DNA from: CAYWVR01 sp964461715 | GTDB taxonomy: Bacteria > Planctomycetota > Phycisphaerae > FEN-1346 | Direction: 5' to 3' | Length of the DNA stretch: 64,000 nucleotides | Assembly (NCBI GenBank): GCA_964461715.1 | Contig: CAYWVR010000016.1 | Span: 1-64,000 of the forward strand | Notes under the pieces: generated by a model | The model's database searches: none | Seen by the model: only the letters and a program-made list of their open reading frames with translations | Told to the model about the DNA's origin: nothing | Part shown: positions 54,164 through 62,064 of the stretch, piece after piece | Position numbering within the stretch: the stretch's first letter is position 1 | Layout: each line of letters starts with the position of its first letter | Made by a program: the position numbers and the translations under genes

Positions 54164-55801
54164 TCACGATCCTCTCAGCTTGCGGCTGACGCGCCAGCGC
54201 AGGGCGATGGCCGTCACGTTCAACACCAGGACCAGGGCCACCAGCGTCGTGACCATGCCCCACTGCTGGTGGGGGACCATGGCGGCGATGCGATCCGAGA
54301 CGGCCAGATCGTAGGCCCCGTAGGAGAGGGCCCGCGTCTGGCTGAAGAGCCAGTCGAAGGGCGGCCAGCCGCCGAGGTCCAGGGCCCCCGTGCTCACGGC
54401 CACGGCGCCGGTGAAGAGGATGGGGGCGGTCTCTCCGGCGGCGCGGCTCATGGAGAGGATGACGCCCGTCAGGACGCCCGGCAGGGCCGCCGGAAGCTGG
54501 ACCGTCAGGAAGCATCGCAACCGGCTCGCCCCCAGGGCCAGGGCCGCCTCCTTGTACGTCAGGGGCACCGACCGGATGGCCTCCTCGCTGGCCCGAATGA
54601 TGACCGGCAGAATGAGCACGGCCATCGTCAGCGACGCCGCCAGCACGCACCGCTGCCCGTTCAGGATGGCCACGAAGAACGCCAGCCCGAAGAGGCCGAA
54701 GACGATGCTCGGGACGCCCGCCAGCGTGTTGATGCACATCCGGATGCCGCGCACCACCCGGTTCTCGCCCGCCACTTCCACCAGGTAGGCCGCCGAGATG
54801 ACGCCCACCGGGAAGGCAAAAAGGACCGCCAGGACGGTGATCACCAACGTGCCGACGATCTCCGGCCCCACCCCGCCGAAGAAGTGCCCCGGGATCGAAT
54901 CGTCCACGAAGTACCGCAGGTAGAGCGTCAGCTTGGGGCGGAGCATCGCGTCGACGTGCTCCCGCACGTAGGGGAAGAGCGGCGCGAGACGGGTGCCGAC
55001 GAACTGCGCCTCGCGGGGGATACGCTTCTTGACGAGGACGTCCGACCCTTCCGCGGACACCCAGACCTCGGCGTAGTAGAGGTTGTCGAGGACGCGGCGG
55101 GCCATGTCCATGCGGGTACGGCCATACTGGTTCATCTCCAGCGGGGGCCGGGGCGCGCCAAGGCGGGGCCCGAAAAGCTCGCGGACGGCCGTCTGGACCT
55201 CTGCGAGGGCGGCGGCGTACTCCGCGCGGTGCGCCAGGTCCACCTCCTCGAGGGTCTGCCGATACTGCCGCGCCAGCTCGAACAGCTCCATGCCGACCGT
55301 GCCCCGGAGGCGCGTCTCGTCCGCCTCGGCGAGGACGGCCGCCAGGTGCGCCTCGGCCACCTCCTTGTCGGTGGCGCGAAAGGCCTCGACGAGGCGGTCG
55401 CGGAGGCGCCGGGCGAAGCGGGTGATTTCGAGGCGCTCCGGGACGGGCAGGTGGCGGTTCCGGAGCTGCTTGTCGAGCTCGGCGGTGGCGTGGGAGACCT
55501 CCTTCTCGAGGCCTTCGACGTCCAGACCCCGGGCGAAGGCGTCGAGCCGCTCGTAGACGGGCCGGCGCGCGGCCTCGGCCGCAACGACCTCGGCCTCGAT
55601 GGCCTGCTGATCGCCCCGGCCGTACTGCTCGAACTGGCGCTTGCGGAACTCGATCGTCCCGTAGAACACGACCGCCGAGGTCCCGCGCCACACCATCGGC
55701 GCCAGGATGACCACCAGGGCCGCCGCAATCAGGCTTACCGAGAAGATCGACAGCCCCGTGAACCCCTTGTCCGTCAGCCTCCTCAGGCTCATGTTGCTCA
55801 T
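54164..55801 (-). CDS. pstA: Phosphate ABC transporter permease PstA with large extracytoplasmic insertion
   Basis: The 545-aa protein is nearly twice the usual ~290. TM1 (residues about 17-38) is followed by about 260 extra residues, mostly charged helices predicted to form coiled coil (FRKRQFEQYGRGDQQAIEAEVVAAEAARR ...). The normal permease core resumes at GPEIVGTLVITVLAVLFAFPVGV, with the EAA-like loop SVPLTYKEAALALGASR and SRAAGETAPILFTGA. The overlap with pstC is 4 nt (ATGA). The insertion should face the periplasm and might contact PstS or the cell wall (inference). Confidence 0.92.
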   Translation of the reverse strand: MSNMSLRRLTDKGFTGLSIFSVSLIAAALVVILAPMVWRGTSAVVFYGTIEFRKRQFEQYGRGDQQAIEAEVVAAEAARRPVYERLDAFARGLDVEGLEKEVSHATAELDKQLRNRHLPVPERLEITRFARRLRDRLVEAFRATDKEVAEAHLAAVLAEADETRLRGTVGMELFELARQYRQTLEEVDLAHRAEYAAALAEVQTAVRELFGPRLGAPRPPLEMNQYGRTRMDMARRVLDNLYYAEVWVSAEGSDVLVKKRIPREAQFVGTRLAPLFPYVREHVDAMLRPKLTLYLRYFVDDSIPGHFFGGVGPEIVGTLVITVLAVLFAFPVGVISAAYLVEVAGENRVVRGIRMCINTLAGVPSIVFGLFGLAFFVAILNGQRCVLAASLTMAVLILPVIIRASEEAIRSVPLTYKEAALALGASRLRCFLTVQLPAALPGVLTGVILSMSRAAGETAPILFTGAVAVSTGALDLGGWPPFDWLFSQTRALSYGAYDLAVSDRIAAMVPHQQWGMVTTLVALVLVLNVTAIALRWRVSRKLRGS

Positions 55802-56811
55802 GACGAGGTCGCCCCCTTGCCGCGCATGCGGCCGAGCAGGGCCTCGGTCACGAGGTTGAGACCGAAGGTGAACAGGAGCAGCAGCAGGCCGATGGTGAAG
55901 AGGCACCGGTAATGGACCGATCCCTGGACGGTCTCGCCCATCTCCTGGGCGATGGTGGCGGTCATCGTGCGGACCGACTGCGTGAGGTCGTACCAGGGGT
56001 CGGGGACCTGGGCGGCCATGCCCGTGGCCATCAGCACGACCATCGTCTCGCCGATGGCCCGCATCATGCCGAGGATGACGGCGGCGATGATGCCGTTGTG
56101 GGCGGCAGGGACGACCACCTTCAGGAGCGTCTCAGCCCGGGTGGCCCCGAGACCGTAGGAGGCCTCCCTCAACTCCCGCCCCACGGCCGTCAGCGAGTCC
56201 TCCGAGACGCTGACGATCGTCGGGATGGCCATGATGGCCAGCATCAGGCCCCCATTCAGGACGTTTTTGCCCGAGGACATGCCGAACCAGTTCTGCAGCG
56301 CGGGCACGACGACCATCAGGGCGAAGAACCCGTAGGCCACCGACGGGATCGCCGCCAGCACCTCCACCACCGGCTTGACGAACTGGCGGAGGGTGAAGGA
56401 CATGATGTCCGAGAGGCACATGGCCGTCATCAGGCCGATGGGCACGGCGATGGCGAGGGCCGTGATTGTGACGTAGAGCGTGCCGACGATGATGGCCAGC
56501 ACGCCGAACTGGGGCGGCTCGGCCTGGGGATGCCAGGCGGTGCGTGTCAGGATTTCGCCGAGACGGGCCCAGAGGTGGGCCAGCATGTCCGAGAGGGTCT
56601 CGCCCGCGATGAGGAACGGGATCGCCTCGGCCACGATGTAGACGAGGATCAGCAGAACCGCCAGGACGCTGGAGGCGGCGACAAGGAACAACAGCGCGCG
56701 CCCGAGGAGGCTCCCCACATAGCCGAGGAGGTCCTGGCGAGCCGTCAACAGAAGCGGCCGCCTGAACTGGAAATCGGCGGCGGCCGCCTCGGTGGCCTGG
56801 TCACGCGTCAC
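55798..56811 (-). CDS. pstC: Phosphate ABC transporter permease PstC
   Basis: The 337-aa inner-membrane protein has six TM helices. It shows the family motifs FVKPVVEVLAAIPSVAYGFFAL, SEDSLTAVGRELREASYGLGATRAET (EAA loop) and MRAIGETMVVLMATG. The start is GTG at 56809-56811 with GGAGACC just upstream. It forms the channel with PstA. Confidence 0.94.
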   Translation of the reverse strand: MTRDQATEAAAADFQFRRPLLLTARQDLLGYVGSLLGRALLFLVAASSVLAVLLILVYIVAEAIPFLIAGETLSDMLAHLWARLGEILTRTAWHPQAEPPQFGVLAIIVGTLYVTITALAIAVPIGLMTAMCLSDIMSFTLRQFVKPVVEVLAAIPSVAYGFFALMVVVPALQNWFGMSSGKNVLNGGLMLAIMAIPTIVSVSEDSLTAVGRELREASYGLGATRAETLLKVVVPAAHNGIIAAVILGMMRAIGETMVVLMATGMAAQVPDPWYDLTQSVRTMTATIAQEMGETVQGSVHYRCLFTIGLLLLLFTFGLNLVTEALLGRMRGKGATSS

Positions 56812-56848
56812 GACGGTCTCCTGGGGCGGCCGGGGGCCGGGGGCCCGG

Positions 56849-57736
56849 CTACTGGGTCATCGGGATGAAGCCCTTGGCCTCGACGATTTCCTCCCCCTCC
56901 TCGGTCAGGTGGAACGTGCAGAAGAGGAACACCTTCGAGCCCAGCTTCGGGTACCCCGCCGTGAACAGGAAGAGCGGCCGGGCCACGGGATATTTCCCGG
57001 AGGCGATGGTCTTCGGCGTGGGGGCCACCCCGTTGACCTCCAGGGCCTTGACGTTCTCGTCCACGAACCCGTACCCCAGGTAGCCGATGGCCGCCGGGTT
57101 GGCCGCGATGGTCGCGTGCATGTCGGGATTGCCGCTCACCGTCTGGACGCCGCCGGCCATCTCCTGCTTGGCCATCACCTTGTCGTGGAACACCTCGTAC
57201 GTGCCGGAGGAGGTGTCGCGGCTGATGGCGACGATGGCGCGGTCCGGGCCGCCCAGGTCCTTCCAGTTGGTGATCTTGGCCTGGTAGATGTCGCGGATCT
57301 GATCGCCCGAGAGGGCCGAGACCGGGTTCGACGGATGGACCGACACGCACACGCCATCCATGGCCACCGCGTGGGCCACGGGCAGGATGCCCTTGTCGGC
57401 CGCCGTCTTGAACTCCTTCTCCTTCATGAAGCGGCTCATGGGGGCGATGTCGCAATGCCCGTCGAGGAGGGCCTTGGCCCCGTCGCCGCTGCCCGTCTTG
57501 GTGACGGTGATCTCGAAATCCGGGTACTGCCCCATGAAGGCCTCGGCGAAGGCGTCGACGATGGGGCCGACGGTCGTCGAGCCGTTCAGGGCAAGCTTGT
57601 TCTGGTCGGTTTCCCGCATCGTCGGGGCGGCCTCGGGCCTTTCCGGGGCCGGGGCCGACGGCTCCGATTCACACCCCGCCCCCACGACCAGGCCCACCCA
57701 CACCATCGCCACCACGGCTGCCGCGCGCATCATCAT
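56849..57736 (-). CDS. pstS: Phosphate-binding lipoprotein PstS
   Basis: The 295-aa periplasmic binding protein has a lipoprotein signal with VGAGC as lipobox. Phosphate-contact motifs NGSTTVGPIVDAFAEAF, ITVTKTGSGDGAKALLDGHCDIAPMSR and ISRDTSSGTYEVF are those of PstS. The start (ATG ATG ATG CGC) follows GAAAGGA. Its promoter region carries a Pho box. It is first in the operon. Confidence 0.95.
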   Translation of the reverse strand: MMMRAAAVVAMVWVGLVVGAGCESEPSAPAPERPEAAPTMRETDQNKLALNGSTTVGPIVDAFAEAFMGQYPDFEITVTKTGSGDGAKALLDGHCDIAPMSRFMKEKEFKTAADKGILPVAHAVAMDGVCVSVHPSNPVSALSGDQIRDIYQAKITNWKDLGGPDRAIVAISRDTSSGTYEVFHDKVMAKQEMAGGVQTVSGNPDMHATIAANPAAIGYLGYGFVDENVKALEVNGVAPTPKTIASGKYPVARPLFLFTAGYPKLGSKVFLFCTFHLTEEGEEIVEAKGFIPMTQ

Positions 57737-57860
57737 CGTGGTTCCTTTCCGTCTGACACAACCGTTCCTCTCGGTCCGCTGGCCATCCGGGACCACCCCG
57801 GCTCAGGTATGGGGCATGGACAGACTCGCCCCGTTCCCGCTCTCGCCACGGCCGGCGGCG

Positions 57861-57915
57861 ATTGTGCCCATTTTGCCTTAAGAGGGCGCTTGTCGCGCAT
57901 TAAGATTGGATTAAG
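57861..57915 (-). promoter_or_regulatory. Pho box and -10 element of the pst operon
   Basis: Minus-strand hexamers at 11-bp steps: CTTAAT (57910-57915), CTTAAT (57899-57904), ACAAGC (57888-57893, weak), CTTAAG (57877-57882). After 10 nt comes CACAAT (57861-57866). Repeat count, the weak third unit and the 10-nt spacing to the -10 are the same as upstream of the porin. Confidence 0.72.
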
Positions 57916-57916
57916 G

Positions 57917-57945
57917 TTGACGCGAGGGTATTGTGTGCGTAAATC
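57917..57945 (+). promoter_or_regulatory. Possible promoter of phoB-phoR
   Basis: TTGACG (57917-57922), 17 nt, TAAATC (57940-57945), abutting the Pho box. An alternative -10 TAGAAT is at 57956-57961, which would give a nearly leaderless message. No Shine-Dalgarno sequence precedes the phoB ATG. Confidence 0.4.
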
Positions 57946-57969
57946 CGGGGTGGTTAGAATGCTGCTGCC

Positions 57970-58689
57970 ATGAGCAAGAAACGCATTCTCCTGGTCGAGG
58001 ACGAGCGCGATATGGCCGAGCTGGTGGCCATGCGCCTGAAGCGCGAGGGATACCTCGTGGACCTCGCCTATGACGGAAAGGAAGGCCTGGAGAAGGTCCG
58101 GGCCGACCCGCCCGACCTGGCCATCCTCGACCTCATGCTGCCGCGCATGTCCGGCACGGATCTGGCCAATGAGATTCGCCACGACCCGCGCACCACGAAC
58201 CTGCCGATCATCATGCTGACGGCCAAGAGCGAGGAGAGCGACGTCGTCGTCGGCCTCCAGCTCGGGGCCGACGATTACGTCACCAAGCCCTTCAGCATGT
58301 CCGTGCTCGTGGCCCGGGTGGCCGCGGTGCTGAGGCGCTGCGCCGCCCTCGACGCCGCCGGCGCCGGCCCCCTGAAGGTCGGGCCTCTCGCGATCGATCG
58401 AGAGCGGCACCAGGTGGAGGTGGACGGCAAGGTGGTCAGCCTGACGCTGACCGAGTTTCGCATCCTGCTGGCCCTGGCCGCCGCCCGGGGACGGGTCCTG
58501 ACGCGCAATCAGCTCATCGACCAGGCCATGGGCATCAACGCCGTCGTCACGGACCGCACCATCGACGTCCACCTCACCGCCCTGCGCCGCAAACTCGGCG
58601 ACGCCCGCGACATGATCGAAACGGTGCGCGGCGTCGGCTATCGGTTGACAACCGAAAGCACCCTCGAAGACGACGATGATACGACGTAG
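57970..58689 (+). CDS. phoB: Phosphate regulon response regulator PhoB (OmpR family)
   Basis: The 239-aa protein has a receiver domain with acidic pocket VEDERD, phospho-acceptor D54 (AILDLMLPRMSG), switch T in IIMLTAKS and K in DDYVTKPFS. A winged-helix DNA-binding domain follows from about residue 140 (TLTEFRILLALAAARGRVLTRNQLID; TVRGVGYRL). Placement divergent from pstS and overlapping phoR by 14 nt identifies it as the phosphate regulator. It should bind the 11-bp CTTAAC repeats. Confidence 0.94.
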   Translation: MSKKRILLVEDERDMAELVAMRLKREGYLVDLAYDGKEGLEKVRADPPDLAILDLMLPRMSGTDLANEIRHDPRTTNLPIIMLTAKSEESDVVVGLQLGADDYVTKPFSMSVLVARVAAVLRRCAALDAAGAGPLKVGPLAIDRERHQVEVDGKVVSLTLTEFRILLALAAARGRVLTRNQLIDQAMGINAVVTDRTIDVHLTALRRKLGDARDMIETVRGVGYRLTTESTLEDDDDTT

Positions 58690-60517
58690 TCTCTTCACCA
58701 AGCTGTTCCTCGGCAACCTCCTCATCCTGGTGCTCATTGTCTCGGCATCGGGGATCGTGGCCTATGTTTCGCTCGAGGACTACGTCTCCGCGCTCTCGGC
58801 CGCTCACCAGGAGCGCGTGGCCGCGTTGCTGGCGCGCATGGTCGAGTCGCTGGGCCCGGCCCCGGAGCCGACGCTCGATCGGATGGTCAAAGGCCTGGCC
58901 CGTCCGAAGGACGCCCCCGGCATCGACGTGGCCGAGGCCCTGCCCTACGCCGACGTGCGGCTCACCCTCGTGGCCGCCGACGGTCACGTCATGGCCGACT
59001 CGGTCGCCGACCCGCTCACGATGAGGAACCACCGGACGCCGGACCGGCGGGAGCTATTGGCGGCGTTCGAGGGCCGGCCCGGCATCGACATCCGCCGCAG
59101 CGACACCCTGGGCGTCTGGTTCCGCTACGTGGCCCGGCCGGTGGTGCGCAACGGGCAGGTCGTGGCGGCCGCCCGGACGGCCATGCCCCTGAAGGGCCTG
59201 GCACAAGGGACGGGCGTCCTGCGCAACGTCCTGTTCTGGGCCTCGGTGACGGCCCTGGCGGCGGGGGTGCTCCTGGCCGTCTTCATCAACGGCATCTGGT
59301 ACGCCCCCCTGCGCCGGATCACCATCGCCGCCCGCCGCATCGCCGCCGGCAACCTCGGCGGACGGGCCCGCATCACCGGCTCCGACGAACTGGCCCAGCT
59401 CGGGACGGCGCTGAACGCCATGCGCGACAATCTCGCCGGGCAGATCCGCCTCATCTCCGCCCAGCGCGAGGACCTCCGGACCGTCGTCAACAACCTCCGC
59501 GAAGGCGTCCTCGCCCTGGACGCCGAGGAGCACATCGTCCTGATGAACCAGGCCGCCCGCGACCTCCTGACCCCGGAAGCCGAGGAGGACGCCGTCGGAC
59601 GCCACATCCAGGCCGTCGTCCGCATCGCCGACGTCGTCGAAATTTACGAGGAGGCCGTCCGCGGCGGACGCCCCGCCGGACGCCAGATCGAGGTCGAACA
59701 GCGGGGGCAGCGGCGGCACCTGGACGTCCATGCCACCCCCCTGACCCTCCCCCGCGCAAACGAGATCGGGGGCCTCCTGGTGGTGCGCGACGTCACGGAC
59801 CTGGCCCGCACCGCCGCCGTCAAGGCCGAGTTCGTCGCCAACGCCTCCCACGAGTTGCGCACCCCCCTGGCCACCGTGCGGGCGGCGGTCGATTCGCTCC
59901 TCGCGGTCCCGCCCGACGACGTCGAGGCGCTCGAGAAAATCTCCTCGATCCTCGACCGGCACGTCGCGCGCCTCGAAAACCTGACCATCGATCTGCTGGA
60001 CCTGCACATCGTCGAGGGGACGCGCAAGCCGCTGGCCCTCTCGGAGATTCGCCTCGGGGCCCTGGCCGACTGGCTCCGGTCCAACTTCGCCCTCAAGGCC
60101 GCCGATAAGCAGGTCCGCCTCGACGTGCAGACCGAGGACCCCGAGCACGCCCTCCGCTCCGACCGCAAGCTCCTGGAGCTGATCCTCCACAACCTCGTCG
60201 ACAACGCCATCAAGTTCACCCCGCCCGGCGGACGTGTCGAGTGCCGCCTCCAACGCGACACCGCCACCGTCGAGATGTGCGTCGCCGACACCGGGTGCGG
60301 CATCCGGCCCGAGGACCAGCCCCGCGTCTTCGAGCGGTTCTACCAGGCCGACACGTCCCGCAGCGGCGACGCGCAGATGCGCGGCACGGGCCTCGGCCTG
60401 GCCATCGTCAAGCACGCCGCCGAGCGCCTCGGCGCCCAGGTCCGTCTCGAGAGCGAGCTCGGCCGGGGCACGACCGTCTGCGTCGGCGTCCCCGACCGCG
60501 GCGCCGCCGTCGTGTGA
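58676..60517 (+). CDS. phoR: Phosphate regulon sensor histidine kinase PhoR
   Basis: The 613-aa membrane kinase has TM1 (about 11-32), a sensor-like extracytoplasmic region to about 180, TM2 and a HAMP linker (YAPLRRITIAARRIAAGNLGGR). A PAS domain (about 265-375), HisKA with H392 (NASHELRTPLATVRAAVDSL) and HATPase_c (HNLVDNAIKFTPPGG, DTGCGIRPEDQPRVFERFYQ, GTGLGLAIVK) follow. It phosphorylates PhoB under phosphate limitation. The start overlaps the end of phoB. Confidence 0.93.
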   Translation: MIRRSLFTKLFLGNLLILVLIVSASGIVAYVSLEDYVSALSAAHQERVAALLARMVESLGPAPEPTLDRMVKGLARPKDAPGIDVAEALPYADVRLTLVAADGHVMADSVADPLTMRNHRTPDRRELLAAFEGRPGIDIRRSDTLGVWFRYVARPVVRNGQVVAAARTAMPLKGLAQGTGVLRNVLFWASVTALAAGVLLAVFINGIWYAPLRRITIAARRIAAGNLGGRARITGSDELAQLGTALNAMRDNLAGQIRLISAQREDLRTVVNNLREGVLALDAEEHIVLMNQAARDLLTPEAEEDAVGRHIQAVVRIADVVEIYEEAVRGGRPAGRQIEVEQRGQRRHLDVHATPLTLPRANEIGGLLVVRDVTDLARTAAVKAEFVANASHELRTPLATVRAAVDSLLAVPPDDVEALEKISSILDRHVARLENLTIDLLDLHIVEGTRKPLALSEIRLGALADWLRSNFALKAADKQVRLDVQTEDPEHALRSDRKLLELILHNLVDNAIKFTPPGGRVECRLQRDTATVEMCVADTGCGIRPEDQPRVFERFYQADTSRSGDAQMRGTGLGLAIVKHAAERLGAQVRLESELGRGTTVCVGVPDRGAAVV

Positions 60518-60570
60518 GCTCGCCGGGGTGGATGGGGGGTCTCGCACCACGGCTTCATCCGCAAGGGCCC

Positions 60571-60599
60571 TTGCATGGATTCAGCGCAATTGGTATAAT
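60571..60599 (+). promoter_or_regulatory. Promoter for kamA and its ABC transporter
   Basis: TTGCAT (60571-60576), 17 nt, perfect TATAAT (60594-60599). The transcript would have a leader of about 155 nt. Confidence 0.65.
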
Positions 60600-60605
60600 C
60601 AGGCC

Positions 60606-60759
60606 CAATGAAACAGGCTAGGCCCAGTGCTGAGGCTGTTTTCCGGCGAGACTGCATCCGCCCTGCTCGCTGATTCCCTTGCCCTTTTCTTGTGATGCAC
60701 ACGGTCCATTACGGGCCGTGGGCGCACGGTAAAGTCTTATCGCATAAGGATTTACGAAC
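60606..60759 (+). other. Structured leader of the kamA operon
   Basis: The 155-nt leader has CACGGTCC / GGGCCGTG (60700-60707 with 60713-60720, one G:U) and CTTAT-CGC-ATAAG (60736-60748). The second hairpin partly covers the AAGGA ribosome-binding site at 60746-60750. I do not see the conserved core of the lysine riboswitch. Regulation at the level of translation is possible but unproven. Confidence 0.35.
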
Positions 60760-62064
60760 ATGACCACGCTCGAGCGACAAGCGGTCCCCACCACCCCGGC
60801 CCTCGACCCCAAGCTCCAGGCCCGGTGGAAGGAATGGCAGTGGCAGGTCCGCCACACCGTCCGCGACATCGACACCTTCGAGGAGGTCACCGGCATCCGG
60901 TTCGACCCCGAGGAACGGAAGGCCCTTGAGTCGACGATGCAGAAGTTCCCCCTGTCGGTGACGCCGTACTACCTCTCGCTGATCGACACGTCGGACTTCC
61001 GCAACGACCCCATCTTCCACCAGGCGTTCCCCTCGCCGTCGGAGCTGAACATCGCCCGCACGGACATGGCCGATCCGCTCCACGAGGACAAGGACTCGCC
61101 CGTGCCGGGCTTGACACACCGGTACCCGGACCGGGTGCTGCTTCACATCTCGAACGTCTGCGCCATGTATTGCCGCCACTGTACGCGGAAGCGGAAGGTG
61201 GGCGACGTGGACTCGGTCCCCTCGCGGGAGGAAACGGCCCGGGCCCTCGACTACATCCGCCGCACCCCCGCCGTGCGCGACGTCCTCCTGTCGGGCGGCG
61301 ACCCGTTCATGCTCTCCGACGCGCACCTCGATTGGATCCTGACGGAGCTCGATGGCATCGCCCACGTGGAGGTCGTGCGGATCGGCACGCGCGTGCCCGT
61401 GGTCCTGCCCTTCCGCATCACGGATGACCTCGTGGAGATGCTGAAGCAGCATCACCCCCTCTGGATCAACACCCACTTCAACCACCCGCGGGAGTTCACG
61501 GAGAGCTCGAAGGCGGCCCTCGGGAAGCTGGCCGACGCGGGCATCCCCCTCGGGAACCAGTCGGTCCTCCTGGCGGGCGTCAACGACTGCCATCGCATCA
61601 TGCGCTCGCTCGTGCACAAACTCGTGGCGAACCGGGTGCGGCCGTATTACCTGTATCAGTGCGATCTGTCGCAGGGGCTCTCGCACTTCCGCACGCCCGT
61701 CGGCAAGGGCATCGAGATCATCGAGCACCTCATCGGCCACACGAGCGGCTTCGCCGTCCCCACCTACGTCATCGACGCCCCGGGAGGCGGGGGCAAAATC
61801 CCCGTCATGCCCAACTACCTCATCTCCTGGTCCACCAACAAGGTCGTCCTGCGCAACTACGAGGGCGTCATCACCACCTACCGCGAGCCCGACAGCTACG
61901 AGGCCTGGTTCTGCGACCGCAACTGCGACGATTGCCGGTTGACCCTCAAAACCGAGGACGCCGTCGAGCGGGACGGCGGCGTGGCCCGGCTCCTGGGCGA
62001 CGACGAGAGGACCCTCGCCCTCGTGCCCCGGGGCACACGACGCCTCACGCGGAGGGACGGCTGA
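60760..62064 (+). CDS. kamA: Lysine 2,3-aminomutase (radical SAM)
   Basis: The 434-aa PLP-dependent radical SAM enzyme converts L-lysine to beta-lysine. The [4Fe-4S] cluster motif is C134-AMY-C138-RH-C141. The PLP-binding Lys is K346 in PGGGGKIPVMPNY. LSGGDPFMLSD is the SAM-binding GGD motif, and a C-terminal CDRNCDDC supplies the zinc-site Cys. The length fits KamA rather than the shorter EpmB. The usual beta-lysine acetyltransferase (ablB) is not next to it; instead the stop overlaps the start of an ABC transporter gene by one base. Confidence 0.92.
   Translation: MTTLERQAVPTTPALDPKLQARWKEWQWQVRHTVRDIDTFEEVTGIRFDPEERKALESTMQKFPLSVTPYYLSLIDTSDFRNDPIFHQAFPSPSELNIARTDMADPLHEDKDSPVPGLTHRYPDRVLLHISNVCAMYCRHCTRKRKVGDVDSVPSREETARALDYIRRTPAVRDVLLSGGDPFMLSDAHLDWILTELDGIAHVEVVRIGTRVPVVLPFRITDDLVEMLKQHHPLWINTHFNHPREFTESSKAALGKLADAGIPLGNQSVLLAGVNDCHRIMRSLVHKLVANRVRPYYLYQCDLSQGLSHFRTPVGKGIEIIEHLIGHTSGFAVPTYVIDAPGGGGKIPVMPNYLISWSTNKVVLRNYEGVITTYREPDSYEAWFCDRNCDDCRLTLKTEDAVERDGGVARLLGDDERTLALVPRGTRRLTRRDG

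Noticed and set aside
60606..60759. Lysine riboswitch before kamA
   Set aside because: The leader length is plausible, but I cannot find the conserved core and multi-helix junction of the lysine class; it is left as an unassigned structured leader.
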